NCBI RefSeq assembly: GCF_037975245.1
Contig: NC_092578.1
Span: 9,216,359 to 9,280,358 of the forward strand
Direction of reading: 5' to 3'
DNA length: 64,000 nt
Source: Apostichopus japonicus
Lineage: Eukaryota > Echinodermata > Holothuroidea > Aspidochirotida > Stichopodidae
Every line of letters starts with the position of its first letter. Position 1 is the stretch's first letter. The notes beneath the pieces were generated by a model that had not been told where the DNA came from, did no database searches, and worked only from the letters and a program-made list of their open reading frames with translations. The position numbers were made by a program, and so were the translations under genes. This document shows positions 1-52,998 of this stretch, piece by piece.

Positions 1-96
1 TAAGCTCATAGCACAAATCGGCTGTGCATGATGCCATACAGTGCAGTGTTTTGACAATTATATGACAGGGACTTGTTTCTTTCATTTCAAAATTAG

Positions 97-201
97 GGGA
101 AATTTGACTTCGTGGAATTAGTATCCACAGGGGGAGGAAAATCTGATGATCCTGCCAATATTCATAACCAGCCAGAGGGACATGAAGCTGACTCAGTCCA
201 A
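97..201 (+). CDS. Integrin alpha copy A, juxtamembrane exon (partial gene)
   Basis: This 35-codon exon, phase 0 at both ends, starts GKFDFVELVST and ends HEADSVQ. It follows an AG acceptor at 95-96 and is followed by gtaagt. It encodes the last extracellular stretch before the membrane of an upstream integrin alpha gene whose other exons lie left of the window. It is nearly identical to the copy B exon at 42303-42407, with a few replacements such as GGGK for GEVK. The assignment rests on the two following exons, which carry the transmembrane segment and the GFFKR motif. Confidence 0.85.
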
Positions 202-1165
202 GTAAGTGAATGTACCGCTGGATTAACACCATCGTTAGCCCTATATAAGGCATTACATGTGCTTTCTCTCTGCCCCCATTCGTTTATTAAACTTGCAAAC
301 ACTAACCGAGAAAGATCACAGACGCCATTTGATCTTGGCGTTTTCTTACATACCGTTACTTTGAAGGCCACTGTACACTTACATCATCAACCTATTTCGT
401 AATGTAGCACTGAATTGATGGACTGGCACAGGTCACTCCGGATGGAGGCGGAGGAGGGGGCACTTTGGAAGTTAACCTTCAAAGAATACTGCCATCACGC
501 ATGAGTTCTACGTTTAACTTTGGACAGCTGCGATTTTAGGGTGGATATGTCGTTACCACACCCGTCCTGTTTCTCATTAACGTAAGGTACAAACTAAATA
601 GTTGAAAATGTCTACAAATTAGTAAAAAGCCAAAATGACCACCTTTTTGCAAAGGGGGATGACCCCACACAAATAAGAACCAATCCGTCAGACGATATTA
701 TATTATTTTCACGGCATTGCCTAACTATTAAAGTGTACCTTTAAGTACAGTTATGCTGCTAACGTATAGTTCCAATAAATATGATAATCCTTTGGAACGC
801 ATTTAGAAAGCCTCTTAAAGCATCCTGCAGGTCAATTGGGAAATGGAAGTATTTTTGAGAAACTTTTTGTCCCTACCTTGCACATGTTAGGAACTCGCGG
901 AAAATGCAAAAGGAAACCTGTATAAAGTGCACATCAACTGTCAACAATTAGAGGGCAGAGGGTAGAAATTTGTTAATCAGAGTCAGACTGAGGTAAAGGG
1001 GGAAACCGGGCAGGGCAAAAATCATTATTGGGATTAAGCCCCCACCCCTTCATCTTGATACCGCTACTGTTATGAACACTTACTATCATATATTTGTTGT
1101 TACCTTTATTCTAATTTAATCACTATTTGTACAATGGCAACTATGTACTTATTATCAGTACTCAG

Positions 1166-1166
<1 letters not shown>

Positions 1167-1237
<71 letters not shown>

Positions 1238-1310
1238 AAAATATATATATATATATTTATATAAATATATATATATATATCTATATATATATATCTATAT
1301 ATATGTATAT
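1167..1310. repeat. AT microsatellite
   Basis: A run of about 140 bases of mostly alternating A and T, with a few aaa, ttt and c or g interruptions. It lies in the last-but-one intron of integrin copy A and corresponds to the insertion site of the 5.1 kb element in copy B. Confidence 0.95.
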
Positions 1311-1349
1311 GTACTTGTTTATCTTATGTATTATTGATTTCACACAAAG

Positions 1350-1469
1350 ATCTCAACACTAGCATACACAGGAACTATGGGGACAATGCCAACCAAGTGG
1401 TGGGTAATTCTATTAGCTATTATATTGGGTATGCTGTTTCTAATGGCTGCAGTAGGTCTACTTTGGAAG
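1350..1469 (+). CDS. Integrin alpha copy A, transmembrane exon
   Basis: This 40-codon, phase 0-0 exon begins [12 protein letters not shown] and then encodes a hydrophobic single-pass helix ([20 protein letters not shown]) ending LLWK, followed by gtgagt. The start at 1350 was chosen because it is the only nearby AG acceptor that keeps the helix frame and joins the phase-0 end of the previous exon. The exon lies just after an uninterrupted AT microsatellite, which in copy B is split by a 5.1 kb element. Confidence 0.88.
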
Positions 1470-1989
1470 GTGAGTTTAGTTTTGATTAAAGTTATTTTGT
1501 TTTAAGCACTTCAGTGTAACTCAAAGTCCGCATGATGTACCTATTTCACGAATTTTTCACGTTGTTTTGAACATTGTTTAACATCCTATCCTACATGACA
1601 AATCCTGCTTGGCTTACCCTCACGCAATTGAAGAGTTGAGGTGTAGTTATCGGTCCAACGGTCACCATTTTAAACAATGAAATGTTTGGTATCTGTATAT
1701 AATACTGACATGACTTTCAGTAGTAAAACGCTTACAATTGCCACAAAAATATCAAAATGGAAAGAACCGGAATCCACCGACTTCTATGGTACCACACGTT
1801 CATAAGATGATAGCCGACACACGTGATGTTTAAAGTATGATCTTCCAATGGGTTAGGCTTAAAGATGTTAAGATGTTTTTTAAAACAAAAATACTGATCG
1901 CCATTTATGAAACATGCGAAAAAAAATGTTCGCTTTGCCTCTCCTTTTAGGCCTATTTATCAGTGGTTGCATGAAACTTAAAGCTGAAT

Positions 1990-2160
1990 GACTCATCACC
2001 AAAAACTGAAAGTTTCTCTCTCTGAAAACTGAACGTTTTCTTCACTTAAAAACTGAAAATCTCCCTTATTGCTGAGGTGTGACTTCCAGTTTCTAGTAAT
2101 CACGCTCGCTTAAAAAACACAATGTCTCCCTCACTTCTAAACTGACCGCTTCCCTTACTA
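1990..2160. repeat. Degenerate minisatellite, period about 25-30 nt
   Basis: Repeated phrases of the form 'aaaactgaaagt...tctccctcactta' recur through this stretch just upstream of the tail exon of copy A. The same units occur at 57510-57660 in the third copy. In copy B most of them are missing (junction near 49256), leaving one or two units. Confidence 0.6.
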
Positions 2161-2184
2161 TTCTGCCTACTTTCTGATCTACAG

Positions 2185-2334
2185 ATTGGATTCTTTAAAC
2201 GTTCGTTGAAAGATGAAATGGGGGTGAAATGTGAATCTACCGCTGTAACTTCAGAATCTACAGAAGAGCAGAAAAACACAGATCCTCCGAAACTTTCGGA
2301 GGGACATTCCAATAGTGCTTTAGAAGTTAATTGA
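2185..2334 (+). CDS. Integrin alpha copy A, cytoplasmic tail exon and stop
   Basis: This last exon begins IGFFKRSLKDEMG and ends SNSALEVN before TGA at 2332-2334 (49 residues). Joined to the preceding LLWK it gives the KxGFFKR membrane-proximal motif diagnostic of integrin alpha subunits, which in known integrins forms the clasp with the beta-subunit tail and binds inside-out regulators. The tail differs from copy B at about ten of 49 residues, more than the surrounding non-coding DNA seems to, so the two tails may have diverged in partner binding. Acceptor is tctacag at 2178-2184. Confidence 0.93.
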   Translation: MGFFKRSLKDEMGVKCESTAVTSESTEEQKNTDPPKLSEGHSNSALEVN

Positions 2335-5300
2335 GTTGGAAACATTATCTTCCATTTATTTGTTTCAGCTTCCTCTACTTACGATATCTTACATACTTAA
2401 TCAATGTTATGCATCGTAAATTTACCAAAGTTGTTATTACCAAGTTTAATTCAACCTTGGTCAAACAAGGCATGTGATTCACGTCACGGGCCTCTTCGTC
2501 TCTCTGAACTTGTAGTTCTAATGCACCGCAATATGGACGTATTCTGGATGGTATGCACTATACAAGATACGTTAACCAAATAAAAGTGTACTGTGTACTG
2601 CGGACTTTTATATTAATCTAGTTGATATATGCTTAGTTAATTGAATCCCAGTGGAATAGGAAGTCACCAAAAGGTCTTTCTTAACTATATCGAAGTGATG
2701 ATATGGATGAAGACTTGCTGCTATCAATCTTCATTGCGATCAGTTTCAGATAATAACGAGGAATGCGTATAATTGTCGCACCCATTCCTGCTCCCGGGAC
2801 CGCCACTAATTTTCCCCACCGGACGGACGAGCGAACTTCAATTAACTTGTGACAACTTTCTCAAATACTGTGGGAGACACCACCCATTCGTCATCACTTC
2901 AGCGCAGCTATGGAGTTAAGGACGTTGTTTCCAAACCCCATTATCCAATTCGCAAACTAGACATACCAAATTCACAGACGAGTCCTTAGCAAATTGCAGT
3001 TTGCGTTAATTGGGGCATTGTTCTCTGCTTGGTCTTCGGGCTCTCCCGGTCTATCAAACTAAAAGCAATTCGTGACGGTAAAAGACGAATCTTTAGGTTA
3101 CAACAGGGAAGTGTTTAGACACATCCCTGGTTGCAGCAACGTTACTCTGGTCGGTTCAAAATGGGTTAACTTTGCACTATAGCATATATCGTGATATTAA
3201 TAAGTTAACGTCGTGTTCTGACCAGCTTAAATGTTATTTGTAACAGACGACACTATCCCGCTGTTTAAGTCAGGTGATCCAAATTATTGTACTTTCGTCA
3301 TGAATAATACAATGTTGTTCCAAACTGTTTTAAAGCAATAACTATAGTCACTTACTTTACAGGGTTGAGCCAGGATTTTTTTGACGGAGAGTGTTTCTCG
3401 TGTTGTTGATACCGACTTCACTTGTAAGGGTGGGGTGGGGGGTCTTCCTATCATTTTATCCATTCGTAAGTTTGCTTTAACATGTTTTATAATAATTTTT
3501 TTATAACAATAACATATCATTGCTTGATCTCTGTGTGAGCGGGACTGGGCCTTTGCAGCAATCATGAATGAGATACTTATAAAATTTGCTTCATAAGAGA
3601 TTGATAAGTTATAGTCAATTTAATTGATATTTCTGGTGGGCACACTTTATTACAAGGATATCATCCTCATTGTAAATATATATTTTCCTACATTCGATGT
3701 GTTTTGATGTTAGGAGTTCAGATGAAGATTAATTACTAAAGACATGTAATTAAACTTGCATGTATTATGTTTACACATGTTATGGACATTCAGTGTTTGA
3801 GAGAAAAATAAAACATATGAAGTGCAACTTCAGTCTGCTGAAGCTGACAGAAATACATATGCAAGTACAGATTATGTATTTATTCATATTCATAAAATAA
3901 AATAAAATAATTCATTTCCATGTCTAAGTTTTTGTTTTTGTTCGGATCTTTAACTTTACCTCAGGCTACATGTTAAATTCTTATTATAAGTCCAAAAGAT
4001 TGGAACACATTACACTCAGCATATCCAATAGTGAAACTAGATTGCATTTTGGTAATATCAATACCAAATTTTAGCTACTATTTACCCAGTACATTCCGAT
4101 CATATGTAATATGTAGTGGTCAGAATGATATTTTGGGATTTCAGACAAATGTAGTCCATATATATACATAGTAACTCTTGAGATGTTCCAAGTGCATCTC
4201 ATATGCTAAGGCCCTGAACACATAAAATGTGCACCATGTTTTATATATATTCATTTCAACTACATACACTCGTGTGGTAAATTATATTTTGTCCTTAGAT
4301 AAATACCTTTCTTGGGAATGCCCCTATCTGCTTCTCATATATGATCCTAGATATATGCCATATTTTTTTCAATACGACAATAGATTTCATTCATACAACA
4401 GTAGTTCTTATAATATGTTACAAGCACCTAATTCCATGACTCCTTTGAGTCATTCTTAGGTTAGATGTTCTGGTGTCGCCCTCTGAAATTTTTGAGAGAA
4501 AACATGAGGAATAGCAAATCAATTTTATTTTATAAAATAACATATTAAACATTATCTACTCAACAAATAATTTTCGTATACTTCTGCTTTATTATGAGCA
4601 TTATGATAATTTTTGCTTTCCCAGTTCTGTTAACCCCTATGTGACTGTGTTTTACTGTGTTTTACTGTGTGTTTTCTTTTCTCTATATCAAGTTTTCTTT
4701 TTTTTTGTATTACAACACAAACAAAACGAACACAGACCGGTACACCATGTGCACATTGTATGATATATCAACATTGAACATGATGGCCAAGATTTGCCTC
4801 TTAAAACTGAAGCAAACATTGTTTATTTCTACTGCACAGTCTAGCCAGGGCAGTCAACCGGTACGTCATGTACAAATTGTAACACGTATACAAATATGGC
4901 ATTGAAAGTAAAATGAAAACCTACCATTTAATCAAAAGAAATTATTTCCCATACTTACTAAGAATTTCGAAAATTTAATTTCCGAATGCTCTTTAATACC
5001 AGCTTTAAAATTTGACAAACAAATATAGACTTGTCATTTCACTGACACCCTCTTGAATGTACGTATTAGTAATTAATCATTTATTAGTAATTATTCAAGA
5101 CATTAACTTTATATTTTAATACACAATATTTCTTCAAACATTTCTTCACAAGATGATCTAAACGAGTTACCAACGACCTGGCATTAAACAATATAATGCA
5201 AAGTGCACAGTGAATTTGAAATGTTTTCAGATGTGCGATTATATTTGCGCCACTAGTAACTTCCGCGTAGCAAGTAGTCGCTCTAAGGCTTACGTATATC

Positions 5301-5715
5301 ACGTCTCCGAAGAATGATACTATACATGGGCGGAGTTATGTAAGAGTAGCTTGGACTTTGATTGGTCAGGAGTGGATCCCGTATGTACGGTATCTGAAAG
5401 ACAGCATAATACAACGAACGGGAATAATACTTTGCAATACAGCCGTTTGATTTTGGCAACCTAAGGTATTCTATGAGATCATTCTAAGCCTACATGTATA
5501 CAGGAATCTCTTATCAATAAAGTTATATGTAAATGGAGCTATTAATGATACGACATTGAAATATTAGTCCACGAACCACCAAAAATGTATAAAAGTCTTC
5601 GGAGGAGGTAAAAACTTAATTGGATCGCTAGCTGACAGCATCGACCTTTCCTATTAACTATCAAATTCAGTTGCTGAAACAGAACACGTCATATTCCCCC
5701 TCCCCCATCCCATGC
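2335..5715 (+). other. 3' flank of integrin copy A (duplicated DNA, no gene seen)
   Basis: No convincing coding region. The whole stretch aligns co-linearly with 49531-52998 downstream of copy B with scattered substitutions and small indels. It presumably includes the 3' UTR of copy A plus flanking DNA. Similarity stops near 5715, where this side continues 'tcccatgcttcatc' and the other 'tctttcagttcaaa'. Confidence 0.75.
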
Positions 5716-6240
5716 TTCATCAGTGAACCACATTTTATTTTATGGGAAATATAAATATTTAATATGATATAACCATTGTTGTACTATATCCTTTATTCAA
5801 GCGGGGTGGTCGATTTCGAGAATATGACCAAGAGCTGCATCACTGTTAGATTTTGCTGTGCCATTGTCTTCAGTTTCATAATCGTAGGCTGATCTGATTA
5901 GGCCATACCACACGTCCATTGTTCATAAATTACATCCCAGCCTTGTGCTGTAACTAATTATGGTATTATGTTTACAAACGACAATCCCGAGCTTCAGTTT
6001 CAATAATGTACCTAAAGACGGTATCAAGTACCAGTGCAATACATGGAACTAGTGGCGACGGTGACTAGTATGCTTAGTGCTATACATTGCTACTGTGTGT
6101 GGAAAGAAAAAAGTATTTCAATGTTCAATGATTTTGAAAATAGTGTCTAGGCCATGTCCCTTTCCTGTGAAAATATGATCATGCTAACTTATGTGAGCTC
6201 GAGCCAATTTGACGTGTACAACACTGTAAACAAAGTTATT

Positions 6241-6310
6241 AGCCGGTGCTGTGGCCGAGTGGATAAAGGCGGTGGCATTTGAAGCGATGAGGCTGAGTAA
6301 TCGGGAGATT
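6241..6310 (+). repeat. tRNA-derived SINE head (degenerate)
   Basis: 'gctgtggccgagtggataaa' closely resembles the 5' half and A box of a tRNA-Ser or tRNA-Leu (TGGCCGAGTGG). The 3' half has only a weak B-box-like 'gggagattcgc' and no good acceptor stem, so a functional tRNA is unlikely. A SINE remnant fits better. Confidence 0.5.
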
Positions 6311-6393
6311 CGCTGACTGCAAATAAGACCATGATTTGCTGATCAATGCACATCGAAAACCAAGAATGTGTTGTAAAGAAAGTGCGGTACCAT

Positions 6394-7145
6394 CAGTGGC
6401 GGACTGGCCACACGGGCATTTGGGCAATGCCCGGTGGCCCGATGGGTCGGTGGGCTGGGGAGCCTGGTAAAAATTACATCCCATTTTCACAGTAGTTAAT
6501 AGAATACAGACGGGCTGTGTAGAAATATATTTTTAATTGTGGGAATCAGTCATGTAAAGACTGTCCTCTCTGCTGCTACACCGATGCTTACAACAGCATC
6601 GGGCTTGCCTACAAGCTGCTGCTAACGCTACTTGTGTCACAAGTGGCATGTGAACGTGCTTCTCTGCCTTGAAGAGAATCAATACAATGACACAAGAACA
6701 TCTTGAGGCGTTCATGTTGTGTCTGTGGAAAAAAGGATCTTGGCCAAACTTGACACTAAAAATATCATTAATGGTGTGGCTGCCAGTAGCAGCGAACTGC
6801 GTAGGCTCCTACTCTCGTAGACATGAATTTTATCACATGTTGTCACAAAATGCTTGAAAAACTAATTAAAATCTAAAACATATATTTTTGTCTATTTTTG
6901 TTTACGTTTTTAACTTTCCTCAGTTTAATCAAGTGTTGCTTCTGGAAATTATTATTGGGTCTTTTTTAAAGGATTATTGTAACCTACAAAATTGAGAAAT
7001 ATAGCACCATTTTGCATCTAGGCATTCCTTAACTTCAAAAACAAAATCTCAGGACGGCGATCACTAGTAAGTATCATATCAATGAATAATGGGCCGGTCT
7101 CGTTTAAAAATGGCCTGGCCGGTTTTAAGACCCAGTCCGCCCCTG
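6394..7145. mobile_element. hAT-like MITE, 752 bp
   Basis: The left end CAGTGGCGGACTGG (6394-6407) and the reverse complement of the right end, CAGGGGCGGACTGG (7132-7145), match at 13 of 14 positions. They are flanked by GGTACCAT (6386-6393) and GTTACCAT (7146-7153), an 8-bp target duplication with one mismatch. Terminal CAG and 8-bp duplications are typical of the hAT superfamily. There is no transposase ORF, so it is non-autonomous. Confidence 0.85.
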
Positions 7146-9584
7146 GTTACCATGGAAGCTGCTACAAGGCCTACAATCGGTTTTATATTATCAAAATTGG
7201 GTAGATCCTCCTGGGGGAGGGGTTGAAGAAAATTGTCTTTTCCCATAATCGCTTTCAGCAGTAATAAATGTTCTATGTTAGTTGTCTGTAGTACCCTTGA
7301 AGATTGAAAAAAAAACGAGTCATAGAAAAGCAACAGTAATACGAAACATTAAACGAATGATTACAGTGATTGAACTTTCATCATGTTTGTTGCGCATTTG
7401 TGGCTCTCTGTATCTTTAGCTAAGAATGTTATCCTCGATATATTTTCCCCTTAAAATGCATTCAAGAAATGTGACTGCCACAGTGACATAATGCCAATAG
7501 GAGATACTCCAGGTGAAGTGTGCGATGCAGTACTTGATAAGTAGAGGTGTGCTGTATCATACAGTGCACACTGAAGTCATTGTGTGGTTTAAACTGGCAA
7601 AATTTTAACGATAATCAGAAGGGTCTAAATACTTACTGTATACTTATATCGGAGGTGTGGTAAGAGGGTTACTGGGAGATCCCTTTGCCCTCACTGAATG
7701 GTAAATGTTGCTTGAAGTGAGGTTACCCCACAGTAGACCCCTAATACAATGTAACCTGATCAACAAGAGTAGACATTGATCAATGACAGTGATTTTGGAA
7801 AACCTTTGCTGCCTATATAGATGAAGGTTACCATAGTGTCCGGCACTTAACCATGTGCGTAAGATGTAAAGTTTGTACCTAATTTTAGGCACCGAGGATG
7901 TAAGTGTATTTAATACTTATGAACTTTCATGCTGTCGCTTTGTTTTCCCTGTAATTTTCTGTACGAGGAGAGGGAGAGGGGGGCTGGTTATTGCCAAGTG
8001 ATACTGTTGAAAAGGGACACATGTCATTGTCATTGACCAGAGGTTGGGGCAGGCTAGAAGGAACATGAATCTGAAGCATTTCACAGGGCGCCTGAAGCAT
8101 TTCATTTGAAGCATTTCATCCCTTGCCCACCACCCCCAGCATACTGATTGCATGTCCCACTATTACTTGATCTGCATCATACCCCGAAGCACATATCACC
8201 TTATGGTTTAAACATGAAAGAGTCACTTAGTTGATGATTGTCAACTTTGTAGTATACATTTTTGTTTAGGGAGGATTTCTGTTGGGGCTCGAGGCATACT
8301 AGGCCTATAGAGGTGAAACGCCCCTCCCCTCTGTAATAAAGAAAGTTCATATAAAAGTATACATGCACAGGCTGCAAAATTTTACATGGAATGTACTTGT
8401 TTAAACTAATGGCAAACGTTTTAAAAGGTTACTAGGCTATACTTCATACGCCGACACAAGTTTTCTAATTTGCTCCCCAAATAGTTTCTTAATCATCCGC
8501 CACTGTCAAATACCAAATATATCACTTTCCGTTGGAGGTGGCCTTTTTGGGACCCTTAGAACCGTAGTGCGTAATATGACGGGAAGCTTGAGGGTCCGAG
8601 GTTAGAGTAGAGAGGATAGACGGGATGTTACACCCGTTGGAGACCTGAAATTGTTGACCAATTGTGGACAGGGGAAGGGTAATATTTTTGGTGTTGTAGT
8701 CATCTCTTGATACGTTACTTTCTGGTGCCGTATTCAAATAAAGAAAATCGACCTTCGTTTCACTTCTCTGTATACGTAACGAAACAAGACCACACTGTGA
8801 AAGAGGTCGACCAGCAGTTACCAACATCAATGTTATGAGATTAAGCTAATTTTTGTCCATGTTATTACTGCACAGGCTAAGCCTCCGTCCAGTACATTGA
8901 ACTTCCATTAAACCTGATCCTGGCATTGTGGTCCACATTCATATCTTGCGGCTCACTTTCATTCGGCGTTCGTATACTTCTTGACTTCCTCACAGAGTAC
9001 ACACAATGTTTAGTGTATAGGCACTAGGCAGTGCACAAACCAAAGGTAGCCTGTCTGCGCAAGTCGTTTGCTAATCATCGTCAATGACCGGTTCCGTTCT
9101 CGTTAATGTGCAACACTTGAACGTGGGATCGCTCTAATTATTTCATAGGAACACCTAGTCTACATCATATGAAAAGTTCAGGTCCCCACCCATCCCTGAG
9201 GTGGGTCACAAAAGTCGAGATTCGAAAGGTTTTAGACGGTATTCCCCATAGTCTATCATGTTTCCACTGATGTAGTATTGTTCGGTAGTATAGTAGGGGT
9301 AGTATAGTAAGTAGGCCTACGTTGATTTCTAAAGTTGGTCATCGGTGTGTTGCCGTACGAGGTGCTGGCTTGGTAGGGAATTTTTCACACTTCTCTGACA
9401 AAATCACACGAAATTCATTTTTTTCATGTCAATTTTGTTTTATACCAAAGTAGGCTTGCTAGGGACGAATCAACTGGCAACTGATTAGGAACTAACAATT
9501 GTGCTGCCAGCAAGTCAGATGGAATTCTTTAATTAAAATGTCCAAAATCTCAGACGTATCTCTCCTTATCGTAAGCAGTTTAGA

Positions 9585-9755
9585 TAATCATCGTGTAATT
9601 TCTTGTTATAGACATATAGTTTCTTATTATTATAATCATATACTGTTTTATTATAATCGTGTAGATTCTTATTATCATCGTGTAGGTTTTTTGGTTATCA
9701 TTGCGTATCTTCTGTATATTATCGTATTTAATCAGTATATTATCGTATAATGGTC
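9585..9755. repeat. Degenerate AT-rich tandem repeat, period about 25 nt
   Basis: Phrases such as 'ttcttattataatcgtgtag', 'ttattataatcatatac' and 'tattatcgtata' repeat about seven times. The open frame across it is a by-product of the repeat. Confidence 0.55.
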
Positions 9756-10111
9756 AGTACATTATTATAGCTTAAAATGACTATATAATCATATACAATT
9801 ATATCATCATTTTCAGTCGTGATCAGGTTGGCGTTCCATATCAATTTGGTTCAGTTGTTTCCGTATTCAACTACGAAAGCAACTGTGGGTTACGTTTATA
9901 TTGTTCCTTAAATGAATCAGGGTATCCGTTCAGACAACATGTTTCATCGAACCAAATGTTTTCAGTGTAGGCCTACTATATGTGTACATTGAATGTTTGA
10001 GTTAATTTTGTGTTTATATAATTCTTACTGAGAGAAAAGAGAATCCGGGTTGGTGCATCCCTTTTTGTTTTGTTTTTTAATTAAGATTGCCTCAAATCCA
10101 GGTTGCCGAGA

Positions 10112-49530
<39,419 letters not shown>

Positions 49531-52500
49531 TTTGGAAACATTTTCTTCCATTTATTTGTTTAAGCTTCCTCTACTTACGATATCTTACAGGCTTTATCAA
49601 CGTTATGCATCGTAAATTTACCAAAGTTGTTATTGCCAAGTTTAATTCAACCTTGGTCAAACAAGGCATGTGATTCACGTCACGGGCCTCTTCTTCTCGT
49701 TGAACTTGTAGTTCTAATGCACCTCAATATGGGCGTACTATGGATGGTATGCACTATTCAACATACGCTAACTAAATGAAAAGTGTACTGTGTATTTAGC
49801 CGGACTTCCGCACTGGCGGACTCTTAAATTAATCTAGTTAATATACTTAATTAATTGAATCCTAGTGGAATAGGAAGTCACCAAAAGGTCTTTCTTGACT
49901 ATATCGAAGTGATGACAGTGGATAAAAACTTGCTGCTATCAATCTTTATTGCGGTAAGTTTCAGATAATAACGAGGAATGCATATAATTGTCGCATCCAT
50001 TCCTGCTCCCGGTACCGCCACTAAGTGTCCCCCACCGGACGGACGAACTTCAATTAACTTGTGACAACTTTCTCAAATACTGTGGGAGACACCACCCATT
50101 CGTTATCACTTCAGCGCAGCTAGAGTTAACGACGTTGTTTCCAAACCCCATTATCCAATTCGCAAACTGGACATACCAAATTCACAGACGAGTCCTTAGC
50201 AAATTGCAGTTTGCGTCAATTGGGGCATTGTTCTCTGCTTGGTCTTCGGGCTCTCCCGGTCTATCAAACTGAGAGCAATTCGTGACGGTAAAAGACGAAT
50301 CTTTAGGTTGCAACAGGGAGGTGTTCAGACACATCCCTGGTTGCAGCAACGTTACTCTGGTCGGTTCAAAATGGGTAAACTTTGCACTATAGCATATATC
50401 GTGATATTAATAAGTTAACGTCGTGTTCTGACCAGCTTAAATGTTATTTGTAACAGACGACACTATCCCGCTGTTTAAGTCAGGTGATTCACATTATTCT
50501 TCTTTCGTCATGAATAATAAAATGCTGTTCCAAACTGCTTTAAAGCAATAACTATAGTCACTTACTTTACAGGGTTGATCCAGAATTTTGTTTTACGAAG
50601 ATTGTTTCTCGTGTTGTTGATACCGACTTCACTTGTAAGGGGTGGGGTGGGGGGCTTTCTATCATTTTATATATTCTTCAGTTTAGTTTATCATATTTTA
50701 TAATATTTTTAATACAATAACAATAACATATTATTGCTTGATCTCTGCGTGAGCTGGACTGGGCCATTGCAGCAATCATGAATGAGATACTTATAAAATT
50801 TGCTTCATAAGAGATTGATAAGTTATAGTCAATTTAATTGATATTTCTGGTGGGCACCCTTTATTGCAAGGATATCATCCTCATTGTAAATATATATTTT
50901 CCTACATTCTATGTATTTGATGTTAGAATTTAAAATGAAGCTTAATTACTAAGGACATGTAATTAAACTTGCATGTTTTATGTTTAGACATGTATGGACG
51001 TTCAGTGTTTGAAAGAAATTAAAATACACGAAGTGCAACTTCAGTCTGCTTAAGCTGACAGAAATATATATGGAAGTACAGATTATATATTTATTCATAT
51101 TCATAAAATAAAATAATTCATTTCCATGTCTAAGTTTTTGTTTTTGTTCGGATCTTGAACTTTACTTCGGGCTACATGTTAAATTCTTATTATAAGTCCA
51201 AAAGATTGGAACACATTACACTCAGCATATCCAATAGTGAAACTAGATTGCATTTTGGTCATATCAATACCAAATTTAGCTACTATTTACCCAGTACATT
51301 CCTAGCATATGTAATATGGAGTGGTCAGAATGATATTTTGGGATTTCAGAAAAATGTAGTCTCATATATACATACTAACTCTTGAGATGTTCCAAGTGCA
51401 TCTCATATGCTGTGGCCCTGAACACATTAAATGTGCACCATGTATTATATTTGTTCATTTCTACTACATGGACTTGTGTGGGAAATTATATTTTGTCCTT
51501 AGAGAAATACCTTTCTAGGGAATGCCCCTATCTGCTTCTCATATATGATCCTAGATATATTCCATATTTTTCTCAATACGACAATAGATTTCATTGATGC
51601 AACAGTAGTTCTTATAATATGTTATAAACACCGAATTCCATGACTCCAATGAGTCATTCTTAGGTCAGATGTTCTGTTGTCGCACTCTGAAATTTTCTAA
51701 GAGAAAACATGAAGAATAGCAAAGCAATTTCATTTTATAAAATAATGTATTAAACGTTATCTACTCAACGAATAATTTTCGTATACTAAATAAGTATGCT
51801 TTTTTATGAGCATTTTGATAACATTTGCTCTCCGTTAATCCCCTATGTGACTGTGTTTTCTTTTCTCTATGTAAAGTATTCTTTTTGTGTATTACGTTGT
51901 GTTATGTTACTTCTGGTCCCGCTGTCTCATCGCTATATAACAATTTTATGTCATTGTAATCTAATGGCAGAAATAAACGAACACAGACCGGTACATCATG
52001 TGCATATTGTAGGATATATACCAATATTGAACATTATGGCCAAGGTTTGCCTCTTAAATCTGAAGCAAACATTGTTTATTTCTACTGCATAGTCTAGCCA
52101 GGGGCAGTCAACCGGTACACCGTGTACAAATTGTAACATGTATACAAATATGGAATTGAAAGTAAAATGAAAACCTATACCATTTAATGAAAAGAAATTA
52201 GTTTCCCATACTTACTAAGAATTTCGATAAATTAAATTTCCGAATGATCTTTAATACCAACTTCAAAATTTGACAAACATATAGAGACTTGTCATGCACT
52301 AACACCCTCTTGAATGTACGTTTTAGTAATTAATCATTTATTAGTAAATATTCATTAACGTTTAATTTCATTTCAATTTCATTTTAATACACAATATTTC
52401 TTCAAACATTTCTTCACAAGATGATCTATACGAGTTAACAACGTCCTGGCATTAAACAATATAATGCAAGTGCACAGTGAATTTGAAATGTTTTCTGATG

Positions 52501-52998
52501 TGCGATTATATTTGCACCACTAGTCACTTCCGCGTAGCAAGTAGTCGCTCTAAGGCTACCGTATATGACGTCTCCAAAGAATGATACCATACATGGGCGG
52601 AGTTATGTAGGAGTAGCTTGGACTTTGATTGGTCAGGAGTGGATCCCGTATGTACGGTACCTGAAACACAGCATAATACAACGAAGAGCAACGAAAAGCA
52701 ACGAACGAAAATAATACTTTGCAATACAGCCGTTTGATTTTGGCAACCTAAGGTATTTTATAAGATCATTCTAAGCCTACATGTATACAGGAATCTCTTA
52801 TCAATTAAGTTATATGTAAATGGAGCTATTAATGACAAGACATTTCAATATTAGTTCACGAACCACCAAAAATGTCTAAAAGGTATTCAGAGGAGGTAAA
52901 AGCTTAGTTGGATCGCTAGCTGGCAGCATCGACCTTTCCTATTAACTATCAATTTCAGTTGCTGAAAAAGAACACATCATATTCCCCTTCCCCATCTT
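49531..52998 (+). other. 3' flank of integrin copy B (duplicated DNA)
   Basis: Paralogous to 2335-5715. No coding region seen. An aataaa at about 50514 ('gaataataaaatgc') is a possible polyadenylation signal about 1 kb after the stop. The copy A counterpart is changed (aataatacaatg). Confidence 0.55.

Larger units (their letters stand above)
1..5715 (+). repeat. Segmental duplication, copy A
   Basis: The window start matches 42196 onward (both begin 'taagctcatagca') and the match continues through three integrin exons, introns and 3' flank to about 5715 / 52998. The main interruptions are the 5.1 kb insertion in copy B (43499-48613), a deletion of about 170 bases in copy B near 49256, and a short insertion in B near 51890-52010. 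The left limit of the duplication is outside the window. Confidence 0.92.
5716..10111. other. Intergenic region upstream of integrin copy B
   Basis: No coding region that I can support. It holds a tRNA-like SINE head near 6241-6310, a hAT-like MITE at 6394-7145 and an AT-rich degenerate repeat at 9585-9755. A TATA-like string (tttatataattc) near 10013 is the only promoter-like sequence noticed close to the first coding exon. An AG acceptor-like 'caaatccag' just before the ATG leaves open an upstream non-coding exon. Confidence 0.5.

Noticed and set aside
6241-6310. Functional tRNA-Ser/Leu gene
   Set aside because: The A-box half is good, but the B box and acceptor stem are degenerate; a SINE remnant fits better.
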